From Gemmatimonadota bacterium (GTDB lineage Bacteria; Gemmatimonadota; Gemmatimonadetes; Longimicrobiales; Longimicrobiaceae): 15,506 bases of DNA. Made by a program: the position numbers and the translations under genes. The notes beneath the pieces are model-generated. The model was given only the letters and a program-made list of their open reading frames with translations, made no database searches and had not been told where the DNA came from. The stretch lies in the NCBI GenBank assembly GCA_019240375.1, contig JAFAYN010000537.1:1-15506 (forward strand), read 5' to 3'. Positions 6,837 through 13,183 of the stretch are shown piece by piece (position 1 is the stretch's first letter; every line of letters begins with the position of its first letter).

Positions 6837-7304
6837 TCAGCGCTTCTTCGCCAGGATGGTCCCCCGGCAGTTCTCGGCGCCGCAGTGGCAGGGGTAGCGC
6901 CGCTTCGCCGCCGGGGTGTGCCGCTCGTCCAGGATGAAGTTGTAGTCGTAGGTCAGCTCCTCCCCGGGCGCAATGTCGCGCACCGCCTCGATGAAGATCC
7001 TCCCGTCGTCGATCACCGCGTCGCAGTTGGGATCGCAGCAGTGGTTGATCCAGCGCGCCGCGTTCCCCCTGAAGGCCGCGTCCACCACCACGTCGTCGTC
7101 GATGGCGAACAGAAAGGTGTGGTGCGGGTGCTCGGGGTCGTCCGGGTAGCGGCGGTCGGCCTCGGCCGTGGTGATCCGCTCCCCCTTGTACTCGATGATC
7201 CGCGTCCCCGCGGCGATGGGCTGCGTGGCGTAGGCGCCGCGGCCGTGGATCTGCGAGCGGCGGAGGCGGAACGGGTACGGCGGTCCGGGAACGTAGCTGG
7301 GCAT
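6837..7304 (-). CDS. SET-domain protein-lysine methyltransferase with post-SET zinc motif
   Basis: This is a 155-aa protein that is essentially one SET domain. Conserved elements are HGRGAYA (20-26), IEYKGE (37-42), the SAM/lysine-channel motif RWINHCCDPNC (84-94) and GEELTYDY (114-121). The post-SET motif CHC-x4-C (Cys139, Cys141, Cys146) can form a zinc site with a Cys of the NHCC region. SET enzymes methylate lysine side chains with SAM. In bacteria the target may be ribosomal or DNA-binding proteins, and here it is unknown. The domain looks catalytically complete and is close to SUV39/SET2-like eukaryotic domains in its motifs. The gene is convergent with the AbrB gene and divergent from the downstream hydrolase. 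Confidence 0.9.
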   Translation of the reverse strand: MPSYVPGPPYPFRLRRSQIHGRGAYATQPIAAGTRIIEYKGERITTAEADRRYPDDPEHPHHTFLFAIDDDVVVDAAFRGNAARWINHCCDPNCDAVIDDGRIFIEAVRDIAPGEELTYDYNFILDERHTPAAKRRYPCHCGAENCRGTILAKKR

Positions 7305-7448
7305 GGGCGCGATCTAGGGTGTGACGGTCTCTGGACGCTGGGGCTCCGGTCCCCTCCTGCGATCTCCGTTCCGCGGGACCCACGCGGGAGGAGCGGCTCG
7401 CGGGTGTAATGATGTTGTCATGATCCGCCACGGGCGTGCATTCCGCCC

Positions 7449-7477
7449 TTGAACGCCCCCATCCGCATCCCTACCAT
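7449..7477 (+). promoter_or_regulatory. Candidate promoter of the exported hydrolase gene
   Basis: TTGAAC (7449-7454), a 17-nt spacer and TACCAT (7472-7477) lie 37 nt before the ATG at 7515, in the 210-bp divergent region between the SET and hydrolase genes. Transcription would begin near 7484. This rules against a TTG start at 7449 for the hydrolase. Confidence 0.5.
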
Positions 7478-7514
7478 GCCGGTGTCCTGTACCGACCCTA
7501 CCCATGGAGGGAAC

Positions 7515-8378
7515 ATGCGCCGAACTCTGTCGCGTCTCGCGGGCGGAATCGCCCTCACGCTCGTCACGGCCTGCACCGCCCCCGCGCAGCAGACCGTGAA
7601 CCTCTGGCCCGGCGTGGCTCCGGGCTCCGAAGGGTGGACACAGAAGGAAAGGACGATCGAGAACACCCCCGTCGGGACCGTGATCTTCAACGTGGTGACC
7701 CCCACGCTGACGGCCTACCTCCCGGAGCGGAGCAAAGCCACGGGGACCGGAGTCGTCATCGCCCCCGGAGGCGCCTTCGTCGCGCTGGCCATCAGCCTGG
7801 AAAGCCAGGACGTCGCGCGCTGGCTCCAGGAACGGGGGATCGCCGCGTTCGTGCTCAAGTACCGGATCGTGGAAAAGCGCGGGGACGGCATCCCGCAGAT
7901 GGACATGGACACGGCGGGGAGGTACGGGATCGCGGACGGGATCCAGGCGCTGAAGGTGGTCCGCCGGCACGCGGCGGAGTGGGGCGTCGATCCCGACCGG
8001 GTCGGCATGATGGGCTTCTCGGCGGGGGGCATGGTCACCAGCGGGGCCCTGCTCCAGGCGGACTCCGCCGCGCGCCCGAGCTTCGCCGCGATGATCTACG
8101 GCGCTCCGTTCGGCAGGATGCCGGCCATCCCGGCGAAGCTCCCTCCCATGTTCCTGGCGTGGGCCCAGGACGACAACGTGGCGCTCGCCCCCATTGTCCG
8201 TTTCCACGACGCGCTGACGGCGGCGGGGCACCGGCCCGAGGTCCACGTCTTCAGCGCCGGCGGCCACGGCTTCGGCACGCGGAAGCAGGGGACCAGCAGC
8301 GACCACTGGTTCGACGAGTTCTACTTCTGGCTGGAAGCGCAGGGATTCACCCGGCGGGCGCCAGCCGCCCGTAGATGA
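7515..8378 (+). CDS. Exported alpha/beta-hydrolase (esterase-like), probable lipoprotein
   Basis: This is a 287-aa alpha/beta-hydrolase. The N-terminus is a signal peptide with a lipobox (LVTAC, Cys20), so it is probably a lipoprotein; signal peptidase I cleavage after PAQ is the alternative. Catalytic features are the oxyanion loop PGGAF (85-89), the nucleophile elbow GFSAGG (Ser169), an acid in WAQDD (Asp219 or Asp220) and His251 in GGHGF. The pattern VIAPGGAF...LKYR is typical of esterases related to acetyl-xylan esterases; the substrate is unknown. Start ATG 7515 has an ideal GGAGGGA ribosome binding site and begins the signal peptide; the longer frame from TTG 7449 is less likely. The 3' end overlaps the convergent hydrolase gene by 32 bp. 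Confidence 0.85.
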   Translation: MRRTLSRLAGGIALTLVTACTAPAQQTVNLWPGVAPGSEGWTQKERTIENTPVGTVIFNVVTPTLTAYLPERSKATGTGVVIAPGGAFVALAISLESQDVARWLQERGIAAFVLKYRIVEKRGDGIPQMDMDTAGRYGIADGIQALKVVRRHAAEWGVDPDRVGMMGFSAGGMVTSGALLQADSAARPSFAAMIYGAPFGRMPAIPAKLPPMFLAWAQDDNVALAPIVRFHDALTAAGHRPEVHVFSAGGHGFGTRKQGTSSDHWFDEFYFWLEAQGFTRRAPAARR

Positions 8379-9141
8379 AGTCGATGGAGAAGCGGTTGAA
8401 CAGGTCGGCCCGGTCCACGTTGCACACGTGCCCGGAGTCTTCCAGCACGCGCAGGGTGCTGTGGCGGTGCTTCGAGACCAGGTGCCGCACCGGGGGAAGG
8501 AACATGTAGTCCTCCTCGCCCATCAGGTACAGGGTGCGGACGGGGATCTCCTTTTCCTCGAAGAAGCGCAGTAGCGGGTTGACCTCGTAGGTCAGCTGGA
8601 ACCAGCGCATGAACTCCTTCTGCGCGATCTTCTTCGCCTCGTTCACGAACAGGAGGCGCGACTTCTCGTGCCGCTTCTTCGGCATGATGATCCAGGCGAA
8701 GAGGCGGTACAACCACATGAAGGGGACGAAGCGCTTGACCGTGTTCCCCAGGAACACCAGGGTGCGCGAGCGCAGGTTGAGGCGGGTGATGGCGCCGCCC
8801 AGGATCATGGAGCGTACCCGCTCCGGGGCGATCTCCCCCAGGGTGCGGATCAGGATGGTCCCCAGCGAGATCCCCACGAAGTGCGCGGAGGGGATCCCCA
8901 GGTGGTCCATCACCTCCAGGATCTCGGCGCTGACGTCGCGGAAGGTGTACGAATCGCCCGCGCGCGGAGGGAGGAGGTCCTGCGACTCCCCGTGCCCGCG
9001 CAGGTCCACCAGCAGCAGGTTGAAGTGCTGCCGGAACTCGCGGAGCTGCCGGAACCAGATGGACGAGCTCCCCCCCGCCCCGTGCACGAAAACCACCCAC
9101 TCACGGTCGGGGCCCAGTACGAAGGTCTTGTGGTGCAGCAT
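8347..9141 (-). CDS. Alpha/beta-fold hydrolase
   Basis: This 264-aa protein lacks a signal peptide, so it is probably cytosolic. The fold markers are HGAGGSSSIW (20-29), DLRGHGES (46-53), the nucleophile elbow GISLGT (Ser92), an acid in GEEDYM (Asp211) and His238 in DSGHVCNVD. A hydrophobic, basic cap stretch lies at about 130-180 (FVPFMWLYRLFAWIIM followed by Lys/Arg-rich residues), which may touch membrane or lipid. The substrate is unknown. The start is ATG 9141; a longer frame to 9237 would begin upstream of the promoter-like sequence and is poorly conserved in character. The 3' end overlaps the facing hydrolase gene by 32 bp. Confidence 0.85.
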   Translation of the reverse strand: MLHHKTFVLGPDREWVVFVHGAGGSSSIWFRQLREFRQHFNLLLVDLRGHGESQDLLPPRAGDSYTFRDVSAEILEVMDHLGIPSAHFVGISLGTILIRTLGEIAPERVRSMILGGAITRLNLRSRTLVFLGNTVKRFVPFMWLYRLFAWIIMPKKRHEKSRLLFVNEAKKIAQKEFMRWFQLTYEVNPLLRFFEEKEIPVRTLYLMGEEDYMFLPPVRHLVSKHRHSTLRVLEDSGHVCNVDRADLFNRFSIDFIYGRLAPAG

Positions 9142-9201
9142 ACGACTCGGCTCCGGTGGGTCGGGGTCCTGCGGGAGGGGCGCCTGGACGCGCGCCGCTC
9201 C

Positions 9202-9250
9202 GAGTATCGGCTTCCGCGCGCGAAAGGCAACTTCCAACTCCCTGATACTC
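9202..9250. repeat. Interrupted inverted repeat in the divergent intergenic region
   Basis: GAGTATC (9202-9208) and GATACTC (9244-9250) are perfect inverted copies with their centres 42 bp apart, about four helical turns. With one or two mismatches the match extends to 12 nt per arm. It lies between divergent genes and could be an operator pair or paired -10 boxes. Confidence 0.4.
9203..9230 (-). promoter_or_regulatory. Candidate promoter of the cytosolic hydrolase gene
   Basis: On the minus strand, TTGCCT (9230-9225), a 16-nt spacer and GATACT (9208-9203) precede the ATG at 9141 by about 60 nt. The GATACTC box is part of an inverted repeat with GATACTC on the plus strand at 9244-9250. Confidence 0.4.
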
Positions 9251-9332
9251 CGATCTCTACGCGGCGTTCGGGGTATCCGTTTCAGCTCGCCGGACCTGTC
9301 CGTTCCACCGCACCGGGGAAGCCCGTCCGTCC

Positions 9333-10115
9333 ATGTGCCTGATCCTGCTGGCCCACGACGCCCACCCGCGCTACCGGCTGATCGTGGCCGCCAACCGCGA
9401 CGAGTTCTACGCGCGCCCCACCGCCCCCGCCGGCTGGTGGGACGACGCCCCGGGGGTGCTGGCCGGGCGCGACCTGCGCGGCGGGGGGACGTGGATGGGG
9501 ATCACCCGGGAGGGGCGTTGGGCCGCGGTCACCAACTACCGCGAAACGACCCCGCCCCCGGTGGACGCCCCCTCGCGCGGCGGGCTGGTGGGCGGGTTCC
9601 TGCTGGGAGAGGGCGAGCCGGAAGCGTACCTCCGCGCCCTCCTCCCCAGCGTGGGGGCGTACGCCGGCTTCAACCTGCTGGTGGGCGACGGCGAGCGCCT
9701 GGCCTACCTGTCCAACCGCGGTGAGGGCGTCCGGGTGCTGGGGCCGGGGATCTACGGGTTGAGCAACGCGCTCCTGGACACCCCCTGGCCCAAGGTGGAG
9801 CGAGGAAAGGCGGCGCTTCGCGAGGTCGTGCGGCGCGGGGACGAGCCGGACGTGGAAGCGCTCCTCCGCGTGCTGGCGGACACCGACCCCGCCCCCGATC
9901 CGCTCCTCCCCGACACCGGGGTGGGGGTCGAGCGCGAGCGGATGCTCTCCTCCCCGTTCATCGCCAGCCCCGAGTACGGGACCCGCGCCTCCACCGTGCT
10001 CCTGGTGGCCCGCGACGGCGGGGTCGTCCTCGTCGAGCGGACCATCGTCCCCGGCACCAACCGCCGCCACGACGTCCGTTTCCGCTTCCGCTTATCCCCG
10101 CTCCCCGCCACATGA
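9333..10115 (+). CDS. TANGO2/NRDE family protein
   Basis: This 260-aa protein begins with MC, a conserved second-position Cys, and carries the defining ANRDEF motif (residues 20-25, in VAANRDEFYARP). Other conserved blocks include GGGTWMGI, AAVTNYRE, GFNLLVGDG and YGLSNALLDTPWPKV. Members of the TANGO2 family (bacterial and eukaryotic) have been linked to heme trafficking; a hydrolase-like (Ntn) fold has also been suggested. Its exact biochemical role is unsettled. The stop overlaps the glycosyltransferase start by 4 nt (ATGA), so the two are co-translated. Start ATG 9333 is fixed by alignment of the conserved N-terminus. Confidence 0.9.
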   Translation: MCLILLAHDAHPRYRLIVAANRDEFYARPTAPAGWWDDAPGVLAGRDLRGGGTWMGITREGRWAAVTNYRETTPPPVDAPSRGGLVGGFLLGEGEPEAYLRALLPSVGAYAGFNLLVGDGERLAYLSNRGEGVRVLGPGIYGLSNALLDTPWPKVERGKAALREVVRRGDEPDVEALLRVLADTDPAPDPLLPDTGVGVERERMLSSPFIASPEYGTRASTVLLVARDGGVVLVERTIVPGTNRRHDVRFRFRLSPLPAT

Positions 10116-10807
10116 CCCCATCGCCCCCGGGAAAACGGATCTCGGTCGTCGTCCCGGCGCTGGACGAGGCGGCGGGGATCGCGGACACCCTCGCCACGCT
10201 CCGCCCCCTCCGCGGCCGGGGGCACGAGGTGATCGTGGTGGACGGGGGGAGCACCGACGGGACCGCGGAGATCGCCGCGCCGCTGGCCGACCGGGTGGTC
10301 CGCTCCGGGCGCGGCCGGGCGCGCCAGCAGAACGCCGGCGCCCGCGAAGCCGGCGGCGACGTCCTCCTTTTCCTGCACGCCGACACCCGGCTCCCGCCGG
10401 AGGCGGATCGGGCGGTGCTGGAAGGGCTGCGGCGGAGCGGGAGGGGATGGGGGCGCTTCGACGTGCGGCTGTCGGGGCGCCCCCCGGCACTGCGGGTGGT
10501 GGAGCGGATGATCTCGCTCCGCTCGCGCGTCAGCGGGATCGCCACCGGCGACCAGGCCATCTTCGTGCGGCGGAAGTGGTTCGAGGCGGCGGGCGGCTTC
10601 CCGGAGATCCCGCTGATGGAGGACGTGGCGCTGAGCCGGGCCCTGAAGCAGCGGGGGCGACCGCTCTGCCTGCGGGAGCGCGTGGTCACCTCCAGCCGGC
10701 GCTGGGAGGAGCGGGGGATCGCGCGCACCGTCCTGCTGATGTGGCGCCTCCGCCTGGCCTACTGGCTCGGCGCCGACCCGGAGCGGCTGGCCCGAAGCTA
10801 CCGGTGA
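10112..10807 (+). CDS. TIGR04283-type arsenosugar biosynthesis glycosyltransferase
   Basis: This is a 231-aa GT2-type (GT-A fold) glycosyltransferase. It has the nucleotide-sugar motif EVIVVDGGSTDGT (39-51), the metal-binding region LLFLHADTRLP (85-95), GDQAIFVRR (146-154) and the catalytic-base region MEDVALSRALKQRG (169-182). SSRRWEERG (194-202) follows. No long TM anchor is present. The compact length and block pattern match the TIGR04283 family, named for its association with arsenosugar biosynthesis loci. It is presumed to build or attach the sugar; the acceptor is unproven. The ATG lies in the TANGO2 stop. The downstream gene faces it, with 7 nt between the stops. Confidence 0.88.
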   Translation: MTPSPPGKRISVVVPALDEAAGIADTLATLRPLRGRGHEVIVVDGGSTDGTAEIAAPLADRVVRSGRGRARQQNAGAREAGGDVLLFLHADTRLPPEADRAVLEGLRRSGRGWGRFDVRLSGRPPALRVVERMISLRSRVSGIATGDQAIFVRRKWFEAAGGFPEIPLMEDVALSRALKQRGRPLCLRERVVTSSRRWEERGIARTVLLMWRLRLAYWLGADPERLARSYR

Positions 10808-10814
10808 GTTTCCC

Positions 10815-11429
10815 CTATCCCGTCGCCCACTCCCGCCACCCGGGCGGGAGGTCCGCCGCCTCGTCCACGTCGCCCAGCGTTTCCAGGAGCGCCGGCTCGA
10901 TCCCCGCCGCCCGCAGCCGATCGAGGGTGCGCGCCAGCACCGCGTCCGTGCTCCAGGGGATCCCCCGGAACACCTCCGGCAGGGGCGCGCGCAGCCCCAG
11001 CAGGTAGTACCCCCCGTCGCGCGCGGGTCCCAGCACCGCCGCGTACCCGTCCAGCAGCACCGCCGCCCGCCGCAGCACCTCCGCCGAAAGCTCCGGCAGG
11101 TCGGAGCCGATCACCACCACCCGCCGGAACCCCGCCGCGAACGCTTCCGCGAAGGCGCGCTCCAGCCGCTCCCCCAGGTCGCCCTCCGCCTGCGGGAGGT
11201 AGTCCGCGGGCCCGCCCAGCCAGCCGCGCACCGCCGCCTCCGCCCCCGCGGGGGTGAAGTGCACCCGCACCGCCGCTCCCGCCGCCCGCGCCTCTGCAAG
11301 CGCGTGCTCCGCCAGGCGCACGTACACGCGCAGCGCCGCCTCCGCGCCGACTTCCGCGGCCAGGCGCGTCTTGACGCGTCCCGCCTCCGGGGCGCGCACG
11401 AACACCAGGATGGCGGTGTCGGGAGTCAG
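10815..11429 (-). CDS. TIGR04282/DUF2064 arsenosugar biosynthesis glycosyltransferase-like protein
   Basis: This is a 204-aa protein of the nucleotidyltransferase-like GT-A fold (DUF2064, related to CofC). Diagnostic motifs are VRAPEAGRVKTRL (11-23), IGSDLPEL (107-114), LGPARDGGYYLLGL (133-146) and WSTDAVLART (159-168). DVDEAADL is at 187-194. The family is annotated as arsenosugar-associated and usually pairs with TIGR04283. No ATG, GTG or TTG lies at the expected start. The family alignment begins at CTG 11429, which overlaps the upstream stop as CTGA, so I call a CTG start. The first in-frame GTG (11405) would delete eight residues of strand beta-1. Upstream, the frame continues through out-of-frame GGDEF-gene sequence with no family homology. 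Confidence 0.85.
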   Translation of the reverse strand: MTPDTAILVFVRAPEAGRVKTRLAAEVGAEAALRVYVRLAEHALAEARAAGAAVRVHFTPAGAEAAVRGWLGGPADYLPQAEGDLGERLERAFAEAFAAGFRRVVVIGSDLPELSAEVLRRAAVLLDGYAAVLGPARDGGYYLLGLRAPLPEVFRGIPWSTDAVLARTLDRLRAAGIEPALLETLGDVDEAADLPPGWREWATG

Positions 11430-11845
11430 ACGCGGTCCAGCAGCCGGCGGAAGTCCTGCGTTTCCAGGTCGGTCTGGATCTCGGTGTGAATCGGGGCGCC
11501 CTGGTAGCCGCGGCAGAGCCGGTCCAGGCGCTCCACCACCTCGGTGGCGTTCTCCGCGTCCTCGTGGGTGATGAGGAGCGACAGCTCGCGGTCGCCGGTG
11601 CGCGCCAGGCAGTCGGAGCGGCGCACCCCTCCGGCCAGGTGCCGGGCGAACTCGGTCAGCGAGTCCGTGCTGCACCCGTCGCAGCGGATGGTGACGATGC
11701 CCAGGGGGAAGCCGTAGCGCTCGGCCTTGTCCACCGCGCGCTCCAGCTCCAGCCGGAGCGAGATCCGGTTGTACAGCCCCGTCTCGCCGTCGGTCAGCGC
11801 ACGTTTGAGAAGTTCGTCGCCCAGGCTCATTCCCTTCGTCTCCAT
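11426..11845 (-). CDS. Degenerate GGDEF-domain protein, probably inactive as a diguanylate cyclase
   Basis: This 139-aa protein begins a GGDEF-like fold at LTDGETGLYNRISLRLELERA (18-38), the classic entry helix. The catalytic GG(D/E)EF site reads TGDREL (83-88, within ARTGDRELSLLI). The domain is also short at its C-terminus (about 120 residues of fold instead of about 160). It has no visible sensor domain or TM segment. I infer loss of c-di-GMP synthesis, leaving perhaps a nucleotide-binding or protein-interaction role. Alternative starts are ATG 11845 and ATG 11830; the latter has GGAG 9 nt upstream. The stop overlaps the DUF2064 gene start by 4 nt. Pairing of these two genes is unusual. 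Confidence 0.75.
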   Translation of the reverse strand: METKGMSLGDELLKRALTDGETGLYNRISLRLELERAVDKAERYGFPLGIVTIRCDGCSTDSLTEFARHLAGGVRRSDCLARTGDRELSLLITHEDAENATEVVERLDRLCRGYQGAPIHTEIQTDLETQDFRRLLDRV

Positions 11846-11852
11846 CGCCTTC

Positions 11853-11868
11853 GGGGCGGCATCGCCCC
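11853..11868. repeat. Small perfect hairpin just upstream of the degenerate GGDEF gene
   Basis: GGGGCG (11853-11858), loop GCAT, CGCCCC (11863-11868) forms a 6-bp GC stem 8 nt before the ATG at 11845. It would lie in the 5' leader of the minus-strand transcript and could hinder the 11845 start in favour of 11830. The adjoining 11875-11915 stretch is unusually AT-rich for this window and probably holds the promoter, but no clear hexamer pair is seen. Confidence 0.4.
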
Positions 11869-11930
11869 TTCAGAGCACAAGTTGTTGCAAAATCATAACT
11901 TAAAAAGCAAGATCCATTCCCCTCCCCGTT

Positions 11931-12278
11931 TCACCACTCGTGGAAGACCACGAACACGGCCGCGCAGATCAGCGCGAACCCCACCAGGTAGTTCCAGCGC
12001 AGCTCCTCCCGCAGGTACAGAACGGAGAACACGGCGAAGACCAGGAGCGAGATCACCTCCTGGATGGTCTTGAGCTGCGCCGCCGTGTAGTGCTGGTAGC
12101 CGATGCGGTTGGCCGGCACCTGGAAGCAGTACTCGAAGAAGGCGATCCCCCAGCTCACCACGATGACCAGGGGGAGCGAGGCGCCCCGATGCCGCAGGTG
12201 GCCGTACCAGGCGAACGTCATGAAGACGTTGGAGCAGGTCAGCAGGAGGATGGGGACGAGCGCGGAGCGGGAAAGCAC
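11931..12278 (-). CDS. DUF486 (DMT-like) small membrane protein
   Basis: This is a 115-aa protein with four hydrophobic segments (about 6-26, 36-54, 72-89, 96-112). The conserved DUF486 pattern is plain: TCSNVFMTFAWYGHL (14-28), SWGIAFFEYCFQVPANRIGY (42-61) and QLKTIQEVISLLVFAVFS (68-85). Relatives belong to the drug/metabolite-transporter superfamily of small 4-TM proteins; the substrate is unknown. The start is GTG 12278. The gene is divergent from the HD-GYP gene, with a 78-bp gap that contains a TTGACT (12304-12309) but no good partner -10. Confidence 0.9.
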   Translation of the reverse strand: MLSRSALVPILLLTCSNVFMTFAWYGHLRHRGASLPLVIVVSWGIAFFEYCFQVPANRIGYQHYTAAQLKTIQEVISLLVFAVFSVLYLREELRWNYLVGFALICAAVFVVFHEW

Positions 12279-12356
12279 GGGGATGCGGGGGTTCCGGGAT
12301 GGCTTGACTTGTGCGGAGGAGCGGACCGCTTTCGCGACCCCTCACCACACGACTGC

Positions 12357-13142
12357 ATGAAATTCGACACCCACCCCCGGTCCACGCAACGCGGCTTTCT
12401 CGGGGGGATGCTGGTCGCCGCCGGGGTCATCGGCGCCGCCTGGGCCACGGACGCGCGCCGCCGGGACAGGAATCGGCGGCGCCTGCACCGGACCATGGTG
12501 GACCTCCTCCTCAACACCATCACCGCGGGGGACGTGGCGACGGCGCGGCACTCGCGCCGCGTCGCCAACCTGACGGACGCGCTGGCGGCGGAGCTGCGGA
12601 TGCCGCGCCCGGAGCGCTCGACACTGCGGGTGGCCTCCCTGCTGCACGACATGGGGAAGATCGACGACCGCTTCTTCGACATCATCCACTCCCACGGGCC
12701 GCTCACCCCGGAGCAGCGCGCGGAGATCAAGCGCCACCCCCACGAGAGCGCCGACATCCTGGCGCCGCTGGAAAAGATCCACCCGGGGATCCGGGAGATC
12801 GTCTCGTCGCACCACGAGTGCTGGGACGGCTCCGGCTATCCCTGCTGCCTGTCGGGGGAAAGGATCCCGCTCTCGGCGCGCCTGATCGCGGTGGCGGACG
12901 TGTTCGACGCGCTCTCGCAGCCGCGCACCTACCGCGACCCGCTCCCGCCCGAGGAGGTGCTGTGCATGCTGCGCGAGGGGGCGGGGAGCCACTTCGACCC
13001 GGAGGTGGTGGCGCTGCTGGACCACCCCCGCGTGTGGAACCGCTGGCTGGAGATCGCCCGGGAGGAGCAGGCGGCGGAGCGGGAGGTGCAGCGCGACCCG
13101 CAGCGGGCCAAGGACGAGGAGCAGGAAACGGAGTCCAGGTGA
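12357..13142 (+). CDS. Membrane-anchored HD-GYP domain phosphohydrolase (c-di-GMP phosphodiesterase-like)
   Basis: This is a 261-aa protein with one TM segment near residues 14-30, a short basic linker, an HD-GYP domain (about 45-225) and a charged Glu/Arg-rich tail (about 230-261). Metal ligands and signature motifs are intact: His65, HDMGK (97-101), His127, HHECWDGSGYP (152-162, the full HD-GYP motif) and DVFDALSQPRTYR (181-193). Active HD-GYP enzymes hydrolyse c-di-GMP or related cyclic dinucleotides. The IDDRFF stretch after HDMGK differs from the common IGIPD, so specificity could vary. The start is ATG 12357; no strong ribosome binding site is visible. It lies near, but is divergently oriented from, the degenerate GGDEF gene. 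Confidence 0.88.
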   Translation: MKFDTHPRSTQRGFLGGMLVAAGVIGAAWATDARRRDRNRRRLHRTMVDLLLNTITAGDVATARHSRRVANLTDALAAELRMPRPERSTLRVASLLHDMGKIDDRFFDIIHSHGPLTPEQRAEIKRHPHESADILAPLEKIHPGIREIVSSHHECWDGSGYPCCLSGERIPLSARLIAVADVFDALSQPRTYRDPLPPEEVLCMLREGAGSHFDPEVVALLDHPRVWNRWLEIAREEQAAEREVQRDPQRAKDEEQETESR

Positions 13143-13183
13143 GGTCGCGGCGCGGGGGTCACCCCCCGCGCCGCTCCGCGACC
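13143..13183. terminator. GC-rich hairpin between convergent HD-GYP and P450 genes
   Basis: GCGGCGCGGGGG (13147-13158) pairs perfectly with CCCCCGCGCCGC (13163-13174) around a TCAC loop. An alternative outer pairing exists, GGTCGCGG (13143-13150) with CCGCGACC (13176-13183). The P450 stop codon lies in the loop. No T-run follows on either strand, so it may act as a bidirectional RNA-stabilising hairpin or a weak terminator. Confidence 0.55.

Noticed and set aside
7449..7514. N-terminal extension of the exported hydrolase from TTG 7449
   Set aside because: It would precede the signal peptide and overlap the probable -35/-10 promoter; ATG 7515 has an ideal GGAGGGA site.
9142..9237. 32-residue N-terminal extension of the cytosolic hydrolase
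   Set aside because: The residues are Pro/Arg-rich without family similarity and cross the candidate promoter; ATG 9141 begins right before the fold.
8609..9724. 371-codon plus-strand reading frame over the hydrolase and TANGO2 genes
   Set aside because: It is antisense to one conserved gene and out of frame with another, with no motif of its own.
11430..11675. Upstream extension of the DUF2064 gene to ATG 11675
   Set aside because: The extra 82 residues are an out-of-frame reading of the degenerate GGDEF gene and are rich in Arg/Pro/Gly; family similarity begins at CTG 11429.
12279..12356. TTGACT at 12304-12309 as a full promoter for the HD-GYP gene
   Set aside because: No acceptable -10 hexamer is found 15-19 nt downstream, so it is not listed as a promoter.
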